Assembly: GCA_015665275.1 (NCBI GenBank)
Contig: JADFAL010000030.1
Span: forward strand, 38,125 to 102,124
Source: Flavobacteriales bacterium
Lineage (GTDB): Bacteria; Bacteroidota; Bacteroidia; Flavobacteriales_D; Crocinitomicaceae
Direction: 5' to 3'
Length of the DNA: 64,000 nt
Position numbers and translations under genes: made by a program. The notes below the pieces were generated by a model. The model was not told where the DNA came from, searched no databases, and worked only from the letters and a program-made list of their open reading frames with translations. Shown in pieces: positions 44,666 through 53,368 of this stretch (within the stretch, counting starts at the first letter, position 1; the number at the start of each line of letters is the position of its first letter).

Positions 44666-47272
44666 TCAAAATTCAGTATTTTCTAAAGTAGACTCTTCTA
44701 CCACTTTAATCTCTCCCGTACTCCCATCCATAATCACTTCATCACCCGTTTTTAATGTTCGTAAAAGTCCCGTCACACTCACGATACAAGGAATTCCCAT
44801 CTCACGCGAAACAATTGCAGAGTGACTCAATAGGCTTCCACGTTCCACAATAATTGCTGAAGCCGTTGGGAAGAGCGTCACCCAACCTGGATCGGTGCTG
44901 GAAGTCACTAAAATATCTCCATTTAGAGAGTCTATTTCATTTGGATCTTTCACCACGCGAACTTTTGCCTGAACACGACCGGGGCAACATCCAATTCCGG
45001 ACAAATCTCCCTCAATCGGTTCCATTTTTTCGGTAGAGTAGATGTATTCATCCGTGAAGTTGTTACCGTAAGTGAAGAATCGTTCTTCAGGATCTCGTTG
45101 CTCATGATATTCAGCAAATTCTGCTTTTCTGTCGGCAATTGTGGTTTTAATATTGCCTGGTAAAGGTGCATTTTGGAGTTGGAGAATTTCATCCAATTCC
45201 AAATAGAAAACATCACGTGGATGCTCTAGAATTCCGTCAGCCGCCAATCGTTCTCCAAGGTGCGAAAACATCGTTCGAACCATTCCAAATCCTCGCGTTC
45301 TTTCATAACGAAGGTTCTCACGATTGCTCACCAAATCACGCGCTTTTTTCAAAGCATAACGGAACCACCATCTCTTGATAGGCTTACCTTTCAACTTGGC
45401 ATTCATACGATCTTGGGCATTCTGACGGAGGTCATCTTCAATATTGTCGGTTCCTTGTCGCTCTGTTATTCCTTGTTCTACATACGATTTAATGACTTTG
45501 ATGAACAAGGCCGGGTTTTGACCATAAGAGATCGTTTCCAGTTTCAATTCTCCTACACATCGATTTCCAAAGAGTTCAATGTAGGTATCAATCTCCTCCT
45601 TAATTTCTGGAAATTTCCCCTTACATAAAACATCCCAAATCTCTCTCGGTTTGTGATTGGTGAAAAGTGCCTTGCACGCTTCGTTTGCGGAGATGTTTTT
45701 GGAGATAGACATACTTCGGTGAATAGGCTCTACTGATATAATATCCTGACTTCCACACAAAAGGTCGTTATGAATGTTGGGTTCTTCTGGACACAATTTA
45801 CTCGTTTGTTTTTGCAAGATCCCGAACCAAATCATGGCGAAGAAATCGTTAATTAAAGGAGCCTTCCATTTCAATAAGAGTGTCTGTTCGAAACGTGCGT
45901 AGTGCGAAGCAATTTCTTGAGGTGACATCTGAATGTAGTCCATTGCTTGATATTTGGACATAATGGTTTGCAGTTGTGCCAAGAAGCGATCGCGTTCTTT
46001 CGGTAAACGTCTTTGCAATCGAATCATTTTGAAGACCATTGCAGCAATTCGAAGTCGAGCGAGACCTTTCCCCATTTGGTAATCTTCCTTCAGTTCAAAT
46101 CGCTCTTTCACGCCCATCATATTTTCCATGAATTCTGCATTGATGGAGTATCCCGGAAGCATGGCTAACATTTTATACCAACCCAATAAGTTATAGTAAA
46201 CACGACCTCGAACCAATCCCAAGGTATTTGCGAAGACCTCTTCGTGGCGATTGATTTCGTGTTCTTTTACGCCGAGCAATCCAACAAATTGACGGTACAC
46301 CATTTCATACATTTTAATGATGAACGAGTAAGTTAGAGGCGTGGTAATTCCTGGGTAAGATTCAATAATATTACTGTTGTCCCAAAGAATGTATTCGCCT
46401 TCAGGTTTGTTTCCTGCTGCAGTCACGGGGCGCGTTTGTAGCAAATACACTTTGGAATCAACCACAGCAAATTCAATATCTTGAGGGCCTTTTAAGTGTT
46501 TGTTTAACTGATCAAGAATGCGGTCAATTTCACGAAGATGTGAATCGCTTAAGCTAGGTTCGTTTTGCAGTTCTTCCGGAACCTTCATCATGGAAACGCC
46601 TTTACCGTCTGCGGCTCTTACCATTTGATGGGTTTTCGCTAGCAAAGAAGAATCAATGGCGTCCGAAGTTACATAGAAGGTGTCGGCGTTTAATTCGCCA
46701 GAAACCAATCCTTCTCCCAAACCATATACCGATGAAATGACTTTTTCATCCGTATTTCCGGAGACCGGATTCAATCCAAAGGCCACACCTGCAACTTGGG
46801 GTTCTAACATTTCCTGAATCACAACGCCAATGCCGAAATTGAGAGGAAGGTCGTTTTCCTTTCGGTAGGTAACAACGCGATCAGCTATGGTTGATTGCCA
46901 AATTTTTACGATGTGTTCGTTCAGTTGATCAAACGGCACATGGAGGAAGGTTTCAAATTGACCAGCGAACGAGAATTGCGCACCGTCTTCATCAATTGCA
47001 GAAGATCGAACGGCATAACTTTTAGATGCCGCATCTTCTCCAAACCACGCTTTTATTTCTTCCAGAATGATTTCCGGTACTGCTACATTCGATAAATCCG
47101 TCTTGGATTGTTCCAAATCCTGAGGGTTCGAAAGTTGGTTCAGAACTACGGATTCAGGAATAACAGACCACTTCGGAACAGGAATGCGCTGATCGTCTAG
47201 AGCGAACAAATTCTTCGCCTTTCCTCCAATCCCCTCAAGAACTCGATTGTTATGTGTGATTAATGTTTTCAT
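44666..47272 (-). CDS. rifampin-phosphotransferase-like (PEP synthase/PPDK family) dikinase
   Basis: 868 residues. ATP-grasp domain 1-300: GGKAKNLFALDD (17-28), YAVRSSAIDEDGAQFSFAGQ (86-105) and FAVVDSKVYLLQTRPVT near 290. A middle helical domain of about 450 residues is of the substrate-binding type. The C-terminal swivel domain has GSLLSHSAIVSREMGIPC with the phospho-carrier His at residue 817. There is no C-terminal PEP-binding TIM barrel, so it is not PEP synthase proper. Length and layout match rifampin phosphotransferase, which uses ATP to phosphorylate a hydroxyl with AMP and Pi release. Here it probably phosphorylates a pathway intermediate. Starts in the UbiA stop (4 bp overlap). Confidence 0.85.
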   Translation of the reverse strand: MKTLITHNNRVLEGIGGKAKNLFALDDQRIPVPKWSVIPESVVLNQLSNPQDLEQSKTDLSNVAVPEIILEEIKAWFGEDAASKSYAVRSSAIDEDGAQFSFAGQFETFLHVPFDQLNEHIVKIWQSTIADRVVTYRKENDLPLNFGIGVVIQEMLEPQVAGVAFGLNPVSGNTDEKVISSVYGLGEGLVSGELNADTFYVTSDAIDSSLLAKTHQMVRAADGKGVSMMKVPEELQNEPSLSDSHLREIDRILDQLNKHLKGPQDIEFAVVDSKVYLLQTRPVTAAGNKPEGEYILWDNSNIIESYPGITTPLTYSFIIKMYEMVYRQFVGLLGVKEHEINRHEEVFANTLGLVRGRVYYNLLGWYKMLAMLPGYSINAEFMENMMGVKERFELKEDYQMGKGLARLRIAAMVFKMIRLQRRLPKERDRFLAQLQTIMSKYQAMDYIQMSPQEIASHYARFEQTLLLKWKAPLINDFFAMIWFGILQKQTSKLCPEEPNIHNDLLCGSQDIISVEPIHRSMSISKNISANEACKALFTNHKPREIWDVLCKGKFPEIKEEIDTYIELFGNRCVGELKLETISYGQNPALFIKVIKSYVEQGITERQGTDNIEDDLRQNAQDRMNAKLKGKPIKRWWFRYALKKARDLVSNRENLRYERTRGFGMVRTMFSHLGERLAADGILEHPRDVFYLELDEILQLQNAPLPGNIKTTIADRKAEFAEYHEQRDPEERFFTYGNNFTDEYIYSTEKMEPIEGDLSGIGCCPGRVQAKVRVVKDPNEIDSLNGDILVTSSTDPGWVTLFPTASAIIVERGSLLSHSAIVSREMGIPCIVSVTGLLRTLKTGDEVIMDGSTGEIKVVEESTLENTEF

Positions 47273-48201
47273 GATAAAAGTGCGGTTAGCATTGGGATCC
47301 CTCCAAGCGATAAGTACATTAACGCTGTCCAGCCTGCGGAAGCGTACTCGATATATTTTGATCCCTTTTTCGTAGGGTTTTTAAGAAAAAGAATGCCGGG
47401 AAGTGCGCAAAAACAGTAACAAGCTCCGAGAATTATAAACGCCAACCATCCGTAATGGGCGTAGTTTGTTGCGCCGATGGCCAATACCAGTGTCACGAAC
47501 ATGAGAATCAACCAAATGATAACACCACCTTTTGTTCCGTACATTTTCGTGTAAGACACTACGCCTTCTTCTTCTGTTTCCGGTGTACGAATTTTTCGTC
47601 CGAATTCTAGAACCAATCCATTCATGTATGATACTGCGAAGAACCAAGCAATTCCCCAATGCGGAGAATCTCCTCCCAAGAGCCAATCCAACCCACTTGC
47701 GTAAATATCAATCAACGGAATAATGACCATGTGCGAGGTGATGTAAAGAATCTGTCTTTTTTTTAACCATTCAGGAACGAAGAATTCAACGCCCATTAGC
47801 AAAAGGTAACCCAGAACAATTCCGTACAAATACAGCATGTCCAATTGGAAGATGGCGATCACTGCGATCTGAAGTAATCCTACAATCCAACCTACGTTTC
47901 GAAGTTCTTTGAGAGAAATCAACCCACGTGGGACAGGCAGATATTTTCGGTATTTGGCATCGTCTTCCTTGTCTTTGAATTCATCGAAGATTCGAACGAG
48001 AAAGAACAGGGTGATCGTAGCGAAGACCCCAATTAGAAAATCTCCAATTGGAATGAAACCTTCTTGTCCTCGGCAAATTCTCGAATATGAAACAGCCGAA
48101 AAGGTAAACGCGCTGATCATTACTCCATGAGCTAGAAACGGAAAGCGTTCTTTCTGATAGGTTAAAAACCTACGGAAAAAGGATTGTTGATTCGGATCCA
48201 T
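47269..48201 (-). CDS. UbiA-superfamily membrane prenyltransferase
   Basis: 310 residues with eight to nine membrane helices. First Asp-rich motif: LVRIFDEFKDKEDDAKY (about 68-84), where the usual Asn-Asp is Arg-x-x-Asp-Glu, keeping acids at 73, 77 and 80-81. Second acidic motif: FGRKIRTPETEEEGVVSY near 195-215, in place of the common DxxxD. The fold and spacing fit UbiA enzymes that attach prenyl chains to hydroxyl or aromatic acceptors. The variant motifs suggest a divergent clade with its own acceptor. One bp separates it from the HMG-CoA reductase stop. Confidence 0.86.
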   Translation of the reverse strand: MDPNQQSFFRRFLTYQKERFPFLAHGVMISAFTFSAVSYSRICRGQEGFIPIGDFLIGVFATITLFFLVRIFDEFKDKEDDAKYRKYLPVPRGLISLKELRNVGWIVGLLQIAVIAIFQLDMLYLYGIVLGYLLLMGVEFFVPEWLKKRQILYITSHMVIIPLIDIYASGLDWLLGGDSPHWGIAWFFAVSYMNGLVLEFGRKIRTPETEEEGVVSYTKMYGTKGGVIIWLILMFVTLVLAIGATNYAHYGWLAFIILGACYCFCALPGILFLKNPTKKGSKYIEYASAGWTALMYLSLGGIPMLTALLS

Positions 48202-48202
48202 C

Positions 48203-49477
48203 TTATTTACGTCCTAATTTTTCATGCGCAGTAGTAAAATGATCTACAGACATCGCGGCAGCAATAGATAATTCTCCAGCCAAAGCAACAGCGCAGCATA
48301 CTTCAGCAAACTTTCGAGCTTTGCCTACTCCATGGCAATCGATCATCTCTAAGCATTCTTTCTGCGTTGGAAGATTGGTTCCTCCACCAACTGTTCCTAC
48401 AATCAATGAAGGAAGTGTGAGGGCAACATATAAATCTCCGGTATCTGTCACTTGCATGCGCGTTACGCCTACCGACGATTCGGAAATACAAGCAACATCT
48501 TGTCCACAGGCAATGAATAAGGCTGTAAGACCATTTGCTACGTGCCCTTGAGCCCCAATGGAGCCACTTTGAGTTACGGCTAATGTAGAAGAGATCCAGT
48601 ATTTTTCAATTTGCCTTGGTGTGGTTTTCAATACCTCGGCTACTATCTTCTTTGGAAGTGTAATTTCAGCCGCCACTTTCTTTCCACGAACATTAGAAAA
48701 GGATAAAGCCGTAGCTTTTTTGTCTCCAGAGTAGTTGCTTTCTATATACCATTCTACAGGTCGGATTTCAAAATTTTTGAAGATGTATCGACAAATCCGG
48801 TCCGTACAGATCGTTACCATGTTTTGCCCAGCTGCATCTCCGGTATAGAATTCGAAAGTGACAATAACACTATTTCCCTCTATGTTTGAATTCACTTCAT
48901 TCAAGCGTGCGAAGCGACTGGTTTCAGAAACCACATTTTTAATGTTCTCTGTGTTGTCGTGAATCCACTTGATGAACATTCCAACTTCTCCGATGTTTTT
49001 GAATTTGAAGAAAGGGCTTCGTTGCACACCTTCGACCAAACATACAGAAGTAATACCTCCGCTGAGTCGACAAGCTTTCATTCCGCGGTTGTACGAAGCA
49101 ATGAGTGCGCCTTCCGTTGTTGCCAATGGAATGTAGAAATCACCTCGCGCATCTTTCCCATTGATGTAAAGTGGTCCGGCGAGTCCGATTGGAATTTGCG
49201 CCATTCCAACGAAGTTTTCAATATTTCCTTTCAGCTTCTCACTGTCGATATCTGTTGTAAATGCACTAATTGCTTCAGTGCCTTTGTCCTTATTTTTAAG
49301 GAAGTTCAAGCGATCTTGTGTTGCGTTGACATCTGCACTGGCATTATAACCTTCGTGATCCAATGAAGCTATCTCTTCTTCTGTTAGCGGGTTCAAATTT
49401 TTTGAAAGCGCCTCAATAGTTTCCACTTTTTCTCTTTCATGGAGAACCTGATTGATATATGATATTGATTTAGCCAT
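48203..49477 (-). CDS. hydroxymethylglutaryl-CoA reductase, class I
   Basis: 424 residues; reduces HMG-CoA to mevalonate. Class I signatures: ENFVGMAQIPIGLAGPL, the catalytic Glu122 in LATTEGALIASYNRG, TGDAAGQNMVTICTD, Lys253/254 in SGDKKATALSF, Asp327 in GQDVACISESS, GTVGGGTNLPTQ and AGELSIAAAM, with His418 in TTAHEKLGR. The C-terminus AHEKLGR resembles archaeal and actinobacterial forms. No membrane domain. First gene of the operon, with a TAGATTTG box 66 bp upstream. No other mevalonate genes are seen in the window. Confidence 0.95.
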   Translation of the reverse strand: MAKSISYINQVLHEREKVETIEALSKNLNPLTEEEIASLDHEGYNASADVNATQDRLNFLKNKDKGTEAISAFTTDIDSEKLKGNIENFVGMAQIPIGLAGPLYINGKDARGDFYIPLATTEGALIASYNRGMKACRLSGGITSVCLVEGVQRSPFFKFKNIGEVGMFIKWIHDNTENIKNVVSETSRFARLNEVNSNIEGNSVIVTFEFYTGDAAGQNMVTICTDRICRYIFKNFEIRPVEWYIESNYSGDKKATALSFSNVRGKKVAAEITLPKKIVAEVLKTTPRQIEKYWISSTLAVTQSGSIGAQGHVANGLTALFIACGQDVACISESSVGVTRMQVTDTGDLYVALTLPSLIVGTVGGGTNLPTQKECLEMIDCHGVGKARKFAEVCCAVALAGELSIAAAMSVDHFTTAHEKLGRK

Positions 49478-49542
49478 AGCGTAGATTTTCTCGATTGTTG
49501 TTCTTAAATGTATCTATAAATTCTTAGTACTCGTTTGCGATT

Positions 49543-49550
49543 CAAATCTA
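49543..49550 (-). promoter_or_regulatory. candidate -7 element for the HMGR-UbiA operon
   Basis: Minus-strand TAGATTTG matches TAnnTTTG, 66 bp upstream of the HMGR start. No TTG at -33 spacing. The rest of 49478-49768 holds no gene. A weak inverted repeat (TTGAGGATG ... CGTCCTCAA) lies at 49619-49658. Confidence 0.45.
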
Positions 49551-49768
49551 GGGGCATTGAATCGGTCTTCAGGACGGAATGTCGCAGTTGAGATTTCACG
49601 ATTTGCGAATTCCGCAATTGAGGATGCATTGAAATTTTATTTTTTTTTCGTCCTCAAATCCTCGCCGTTCATAGAGAATAGGGTTCGTTCTTCACTAAAA
49701 GAAGATTTCTCTGTAACAATTTAAGTGCTTGAAAGTCTTACGGATAGAAACAAGAAAATTTGAGAGTC

Positions 49769-50089
49769 ATGAAAAAAGTAGTTATAGCATTAATCGTAGG
49801 GTTATTATCAGTTAGTACAACATTTGCGGGAGAAAATCCGAAAGTGTTAAAGGAAATTCAAAGAAAAGTTAAGGTTGATCTCAGTGGAATTCATCTGGAG
49901 AAATCAAAGAAGCATTACGTTCTTGTAAAATTCAAAATTGTCGATAAAGAGATTGAAATTTTGAATGTGAAGGGATCGAAGAAAGAGCTTACGGATTTGA
50001 TGATGTTGGAGTTAGAAGAGATGTTCATTTCATCAGATGCCGATCCGAAGAAAGTTTACCAGTTTAAGTTTAATTTTTCTCAGGAATAA
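49769..50089 (+). CDS. small secreted protein, hypothetical
   Basis: 106 residues from ATG 49769; a TTG three codons upstream is less likely. Clear Sec signal MKKVVIALIVGLLSVSTTFAG, then a compact alpha/beta domain (DLSGIHLEKSKKHYVLVKFKI, LTDLMMLELEEMF). Beta-strand rich; no lipobox. No family recognised, but similar short secreted proteins with this VKFKIxDxEIEIL pattern exist in Bacteroidota. Followed by a strong terminator. Confidence 0.75.
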   Translation: MKKVVIALIVGLLSVSTTFAGENPKVLKEIQRKVKVDLSGIHLEKSKKHYVLVKFKIVDKEIEILNVKGSKKELTDLMMLELEEMFISSDADPKKVYQFKFNFSQE

Positions 50090-50113
50090 CAGATACTTGA
50101 GTTAAATGTTTGG

Positions 50114-50145
50114 ATCCCTCTAATTTCGGTTAGGGGGATTTTTTA
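50114..50145 (+). terminator. terminator after the small secreted protein
   Basis: Stem ATCCCTCTAA / TTAGGGGGAT (one G-T pair), loop TTTCGG, then TTTTTT. Lies between convergent genes and overlaps the 3' end of the hydrolase gene. Confidence 0.88.
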
Positions 50146-51018
50146 TTCCAGCATTTTCTGCATTTTGAAGGAAATACTATCCGCATAATACAAGGGGCCG
50201 CAGATATGACAAGAGTCTATGGCATAGAATGATTTGGGCTCCGTAGCATTTCGATACATTTCTGCTCCATTGGAAAAAGGAACGGTTTTGTCATTAATAC
50301 TATGCACTACCAGGAGAGGTTTCTCCAATTCGTTTATGACCTTTTTACCGGAGTACATTTCTCTCACAAATATTCTAGCCAACACAGGAACTCTGTCAGA
50401 AGCGATGTCTTTGTGCGAAGAAAACCCTCCCTCGATCACAACGCCTTCAATTTCATCTTGATATGCCGTTCCAATTACAGCAGCTAAATGCCCTCCCAGA
50501 GATTGACCGTACACGATGATGTTGTCTCCTTGAAATTCTTCTTGTTGCTTCATGTATTGAAAGGCGCTATGTCCATCCTCTAATACGTTTTTTCGAGTCG
50601 CTTTTCCTTCCGAGAAACCAAATTCACTGTAATCGAATAGGAATACTTTGTATCCTCTTTCTAGATAAGGTTCCATGAGTTGGTATTGATAAACGACGTT
50701 CCCGGCGTTGCCATGAAGAAAAAATAAGGTAGTGCCGTTGGAACTATCGGGAATCATAATCCAGGCGTTCAGGTCCCGATCCCCACTTTTAAAGAAATCA
50801 TTCCGAATCGTATACCCAGGATTATATTCTCTTTCCTCAAAGTAGAAGTTCGGAGTGGCATTTTCTTTGAAATTCAGTCGCAAAGTGTCATTTACATCCG
50901 ACTCATATTGAGTAAAGGTGGAATCTTCGTTGAGTTCGAATGGGAACAGAAACAGTTTGTTGAATGCGCAACCGCTGAGAAGCAGAGATAAGGTACAGAT
51001 TACAAGCCATCGAAACAT
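50143..51018 (-). CDS. alpha/beta-hydrolase lipoprotein
   Basis: 291 residues. Lipoprotein signal VICTLSLLLSGC (Cys17). Hydrolase features: oxyanion motif LFFLHGNAGNVVYQY, nucleophile elbow VYGQSLGGHLAAV, Asp in VVHSINDKTVPFS and His in YAIDSCHICGP. Resembles periplasmic DUF818/BAAT-type serine hydrolases. Substrate unknown. The upstream 392 bp include a TAGATTTG box at 51165-51172 on this strand. Confidence 0.9.
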   Translation of the reverse strand: MFRWLVICTLSLLLSGCAFNKLFLFPFELNEDSTFTQYESDVNDTLRLNFKENATPNFYFEEREYNPGYTIRNDFFKSGDRDLNAWIMIPDSSNGTTLFFLHGNAGNVVYQYQLMEPYLERGYKVFLFDYSEFGFSEGKATRKNVLEDGHSAFQYMKQQEEFQGDNIIVYGQSLGGHLAAVIGTAYQDEIEGVVIEGGFSSHKDIASDRVPVLARIFVREMYSGKKVINELEKPLLVVHSINDKTVPFSNGAEMYRNATEPKSFYAIDSCHICGPLYYADSISFKMQKMLE

Positions 51019-51410
51019 ACGCTAAAGTACGAAAAGGAGATGGGGAAGGAAAAATGATTATTGGGAATAAAAAAAAGCTACAGAGTGACAATTAGCATTG
51101 TGTCATGTACCTTTGAAAAAGTGAATAGCCGTTAGGCATAATGCCTTTGGGGATGTGTAAGATACAAATCTAGTCCGTTTGAAAAAAGGTTTTCGAAATT
51201 TTCCGTATATGTACGTATTGCGGTAAGTATAAATACTTACATGGTTTTTTGACCTTGATTTACAATAAATTAGCTACAATTTTTTTGCAAAAACTAGTTA
51301 ATGCAATAAAACATAAAAGCATTTTTGCGTTGAAGGATTTTTAGTAATTCGATGAAATCCTTTGCAGCATTAAGATCTAGAGCATTCCAAAACCAAAAGA
51401 AATTTCAATT
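51019..51410. other. 392-bp intergenic region with promoter-like boxes on both strands
   Basis: Plus strand TACCTTTG at 51108-51115 and minus strand TAGATTTG at 51165-51172 both fit TAnnTTTG. Between them is an AGGCAT-A-ATGCCT hairpin (51133-51145). AT-rich sequence follows (51230-51340). A possible 20-codon plus-strand ORF (51351-51413) is too short to support as a gene. May hold a small RNA, but no known RNA family is recognised. Confidence 0.4.
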
Positions 51411-53204
51411 CTAGTAAATTCTCAGCTCATAAGGTAGGCGCATTTGGATTCCATGAAAGTCCTCTAATCTTCGAATTTGAGCGTACCAATTTCTCAGTTC
51501 TTCAGGCATTCCCGACTTCTCAACACGAACGTTTGATTCAGCCTCATCAAGCTCTTGCAGCAATACTTCCAGAGCATTTTCTTCAAATATTGGATAGTAC
51601 ACAACTTTTCTCAATTTGATCTTTGCTTTTTTAACAGCATAATCGATTGCGTCCTCTAGTCCTCCTAATTTGTCAACAAGACCAACGCGCATTGCATCTC
51701 GACCTGTCCATACCCGACCTCGAGCAATGACATTTACATCGTCGGTGGTCAGCCCTCGGCCCGTTGCAACACGTTTTAAAAACTGACTGTAGATATCGTC
51801 CACTTCGTCTTGGATAATTGTCATTTCGCCATCAGTTAATCTACGATTTGTAGTCATCGAGCTATGCTTGTTGGTTGTGACGCAGTCAAACGTGATACCT
51901 AGCTTGTTTTCCAACATATCCCCAGTAAAAGGAATTACTCCAAATACACCGATAGACCCTGTAATGGTCGTTGGTTCAGCGAAGATAATTGATGCTGGAG
52001 CAGCAACATAATACCCACCTGAAGCAGCAACATCGCCCATTGAGACAATTACCGGTTTCTTTTTGTTGGTCAATTGTACCTCACGCCAGATTTCATCGCT
52101 CGCTAGTGCACTGCCCCCCGGGCTGTTGACACGGAAAACAACCGCCTTTACCGATTTTTCTTCACGTGCTTTGCGAATCAACTTGCAAATTTCCTTAGAA
52201 GACATTTCATCGCCTGAAGTACTGATTCCGCCCTCAGCGAGGATTACGGCAATGTTTGGGTCTTCATCTTCCTCAAAACGTTTTTGATCTTCTTTAAAGC
52301 GATTCTTAGCGTATTTGGTGAAAGACATGAATTCAATATTGCTTGATTTCTTCACTTTCACTTTTTTCGCTATGATTTTCAGGACTTCATCACGGTACTT
52401 CACACCACCGATTAGTTTCTTTTCTACTGCATCACGAACGTCTCTTACCTCCGCTTTGCTTGCAATCGAGTCGAGAGCAACAACATCCAGCTTACGATCT
52501 TTTGCAATATCAGTTAGCATGTCATTCCAAAGTCCATCCATGTATACTTGTGCTTGATGTCTTGCAGAATCACTCATTTTCTCTAGGAAGAAAGGCTCTA
52601 CGGCACTTTTGAAATCGTTGTTTGAACCACGGATCACTTGCATCTCAACATCCAACTTATCGAACAATTTCTTATAGAACATGCGCTCACTTCCAAGTCC
52701 AAGGAACTGAACATTACTTGTCGGGAATCCATACGATTCGTTCGCAGCAGAAGATACATAGAGCGCTTTCGTGCTGATATATTCACCTTTGTAATAAGCG
52801 ACAACGAATTTACCTGAAGATTCAAAATCATTGATGCCTTTGCGTAACTCTCGGGCAGATGCTAAACCACAATTCAGGCCGTCAATTTCGAGAAAAATAC
52901 CCTTAATTTTTTTGTCCACTTTTGCCTTACGAAGACCATGGAGAATGGTAGCTAGTCCCAATTGATCATTAACCGAAAGGCTATTTGGGTCAAACGAAGT
53001 ATCCGTTCGTTCCCCAATGGCACCGTCCAGTTTCATGTGAAGTACGGTTTTATCTTTTACTTCGAAGGGTTCCTCCTTAAACAGGCTTCCAATAACAATA
53101 AACCAAAATAAGAGGCCTCCAAGGGAAACAACCGTGGCGGCGACTAAACTCGGCCAGAAAATTCTCCAGAATGAAACTTTCTTTTTCTCTTCTTTTTTCT
53201 CCAT
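51411..53204 (-). CDS. sppA: signal peptide peptidase SppA, long (67K) type
   Basis: 597 residues. One N-terminal membrane helix ([20 protein letters not shown]), then two tandem peptidase S49 domains. The first holds the general-base Lys region ([22 protein letters not shown]), the second the nucleophile Ser in [17 protein letters not shown] and [14 protein letters not shown]. Protease degrading cleaved signal peptides in the inner membrane. Stands alone; the gap to the divergent carboxypeptidase gene is 164 bp. Confidence 0.94.
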   Translation of the reverse strand: MEKKEEKKKVSFWRIFWPSLVAATVVSLGGLLFWFIVIGSLFKEEPFEVKDKTVLHMKLDGAIGERTDTSFDPNSLSVNDQLGLATILHGLRKAKVDKKIKGIFLEIDGLNCGLASARELRKGINDFESSGKFVVAYYKGEYISTKALYVSSAANESYGFPTSNVQFLGLGSERMFYKKLFDKLDVEMQVIRGSNNDFKSAVEPFFLEKMSDSARHQAQVYMDGLWNDMLTDIAKDRKLDVVALDSIASKAEVRDVRDAVEKKLIGGVKYRDEVLKIIAKKVKVKKSSNIEFMSFTKYAKNRFKEDQKRFEEDEDPNIAVILAEGGISTSGDEMSSKEICKLIRKAREEKSVKAVVFRVNSPGGSALASDEIWREVQLTNKKKPVIVSMGDVAASGGYYVAAPASIIFAEPTTITGSIGVFGVIPFTGDMLENKLGITFDCVTTNKHSSMTTNRRLTDGEMTIIQDEVDDIYSQFLKRVATGRGLTTDDVNVIARGRVWTGRDAMRVGLVDKLGGLEDAIDYAVKKAKIKLRKVVYYPIFEENALEVLLQELDEAESNVRVEKSGMPEELRNWYAQIRRLEDFHGIQMRLPYELRIY

Positions 53205-53368
53205 GCTACGCTTTTAGATACTATTAAAAGTATGTCGTTTTCAGTGAATTGATGTTGCTAATTACATCAATGGTTGCAGTTTGAGATGGACGCTGATAGA
53301 TAGGTATAAACGATATTTCGACGTTTCATGCAAAGTCCGTATCTTGCAGGTAGCTAGAACTAACAAAC

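Noticed and set aside
44666..47272. Ordinary PEP synthase or pyruvate phosphate dikinase
   Set aside because: The C-terminal PEP-binding barrel is missing; length and layout match rifampin-phosphotransferase-type enzymes.
49619..49658. Terminator or operator at TTGAGGATG ... CGTCCTCAA
   Set aside because: The arms are short, the spacer is long and AT-rich, and there is no clear transcript to terminate.
51351..51413. Twenty-codon plus-strand ORF ([20 protein letters not shown])
   Set aside because: Too short, overlaps the sppA stop, and no family or clear promoter supports it.
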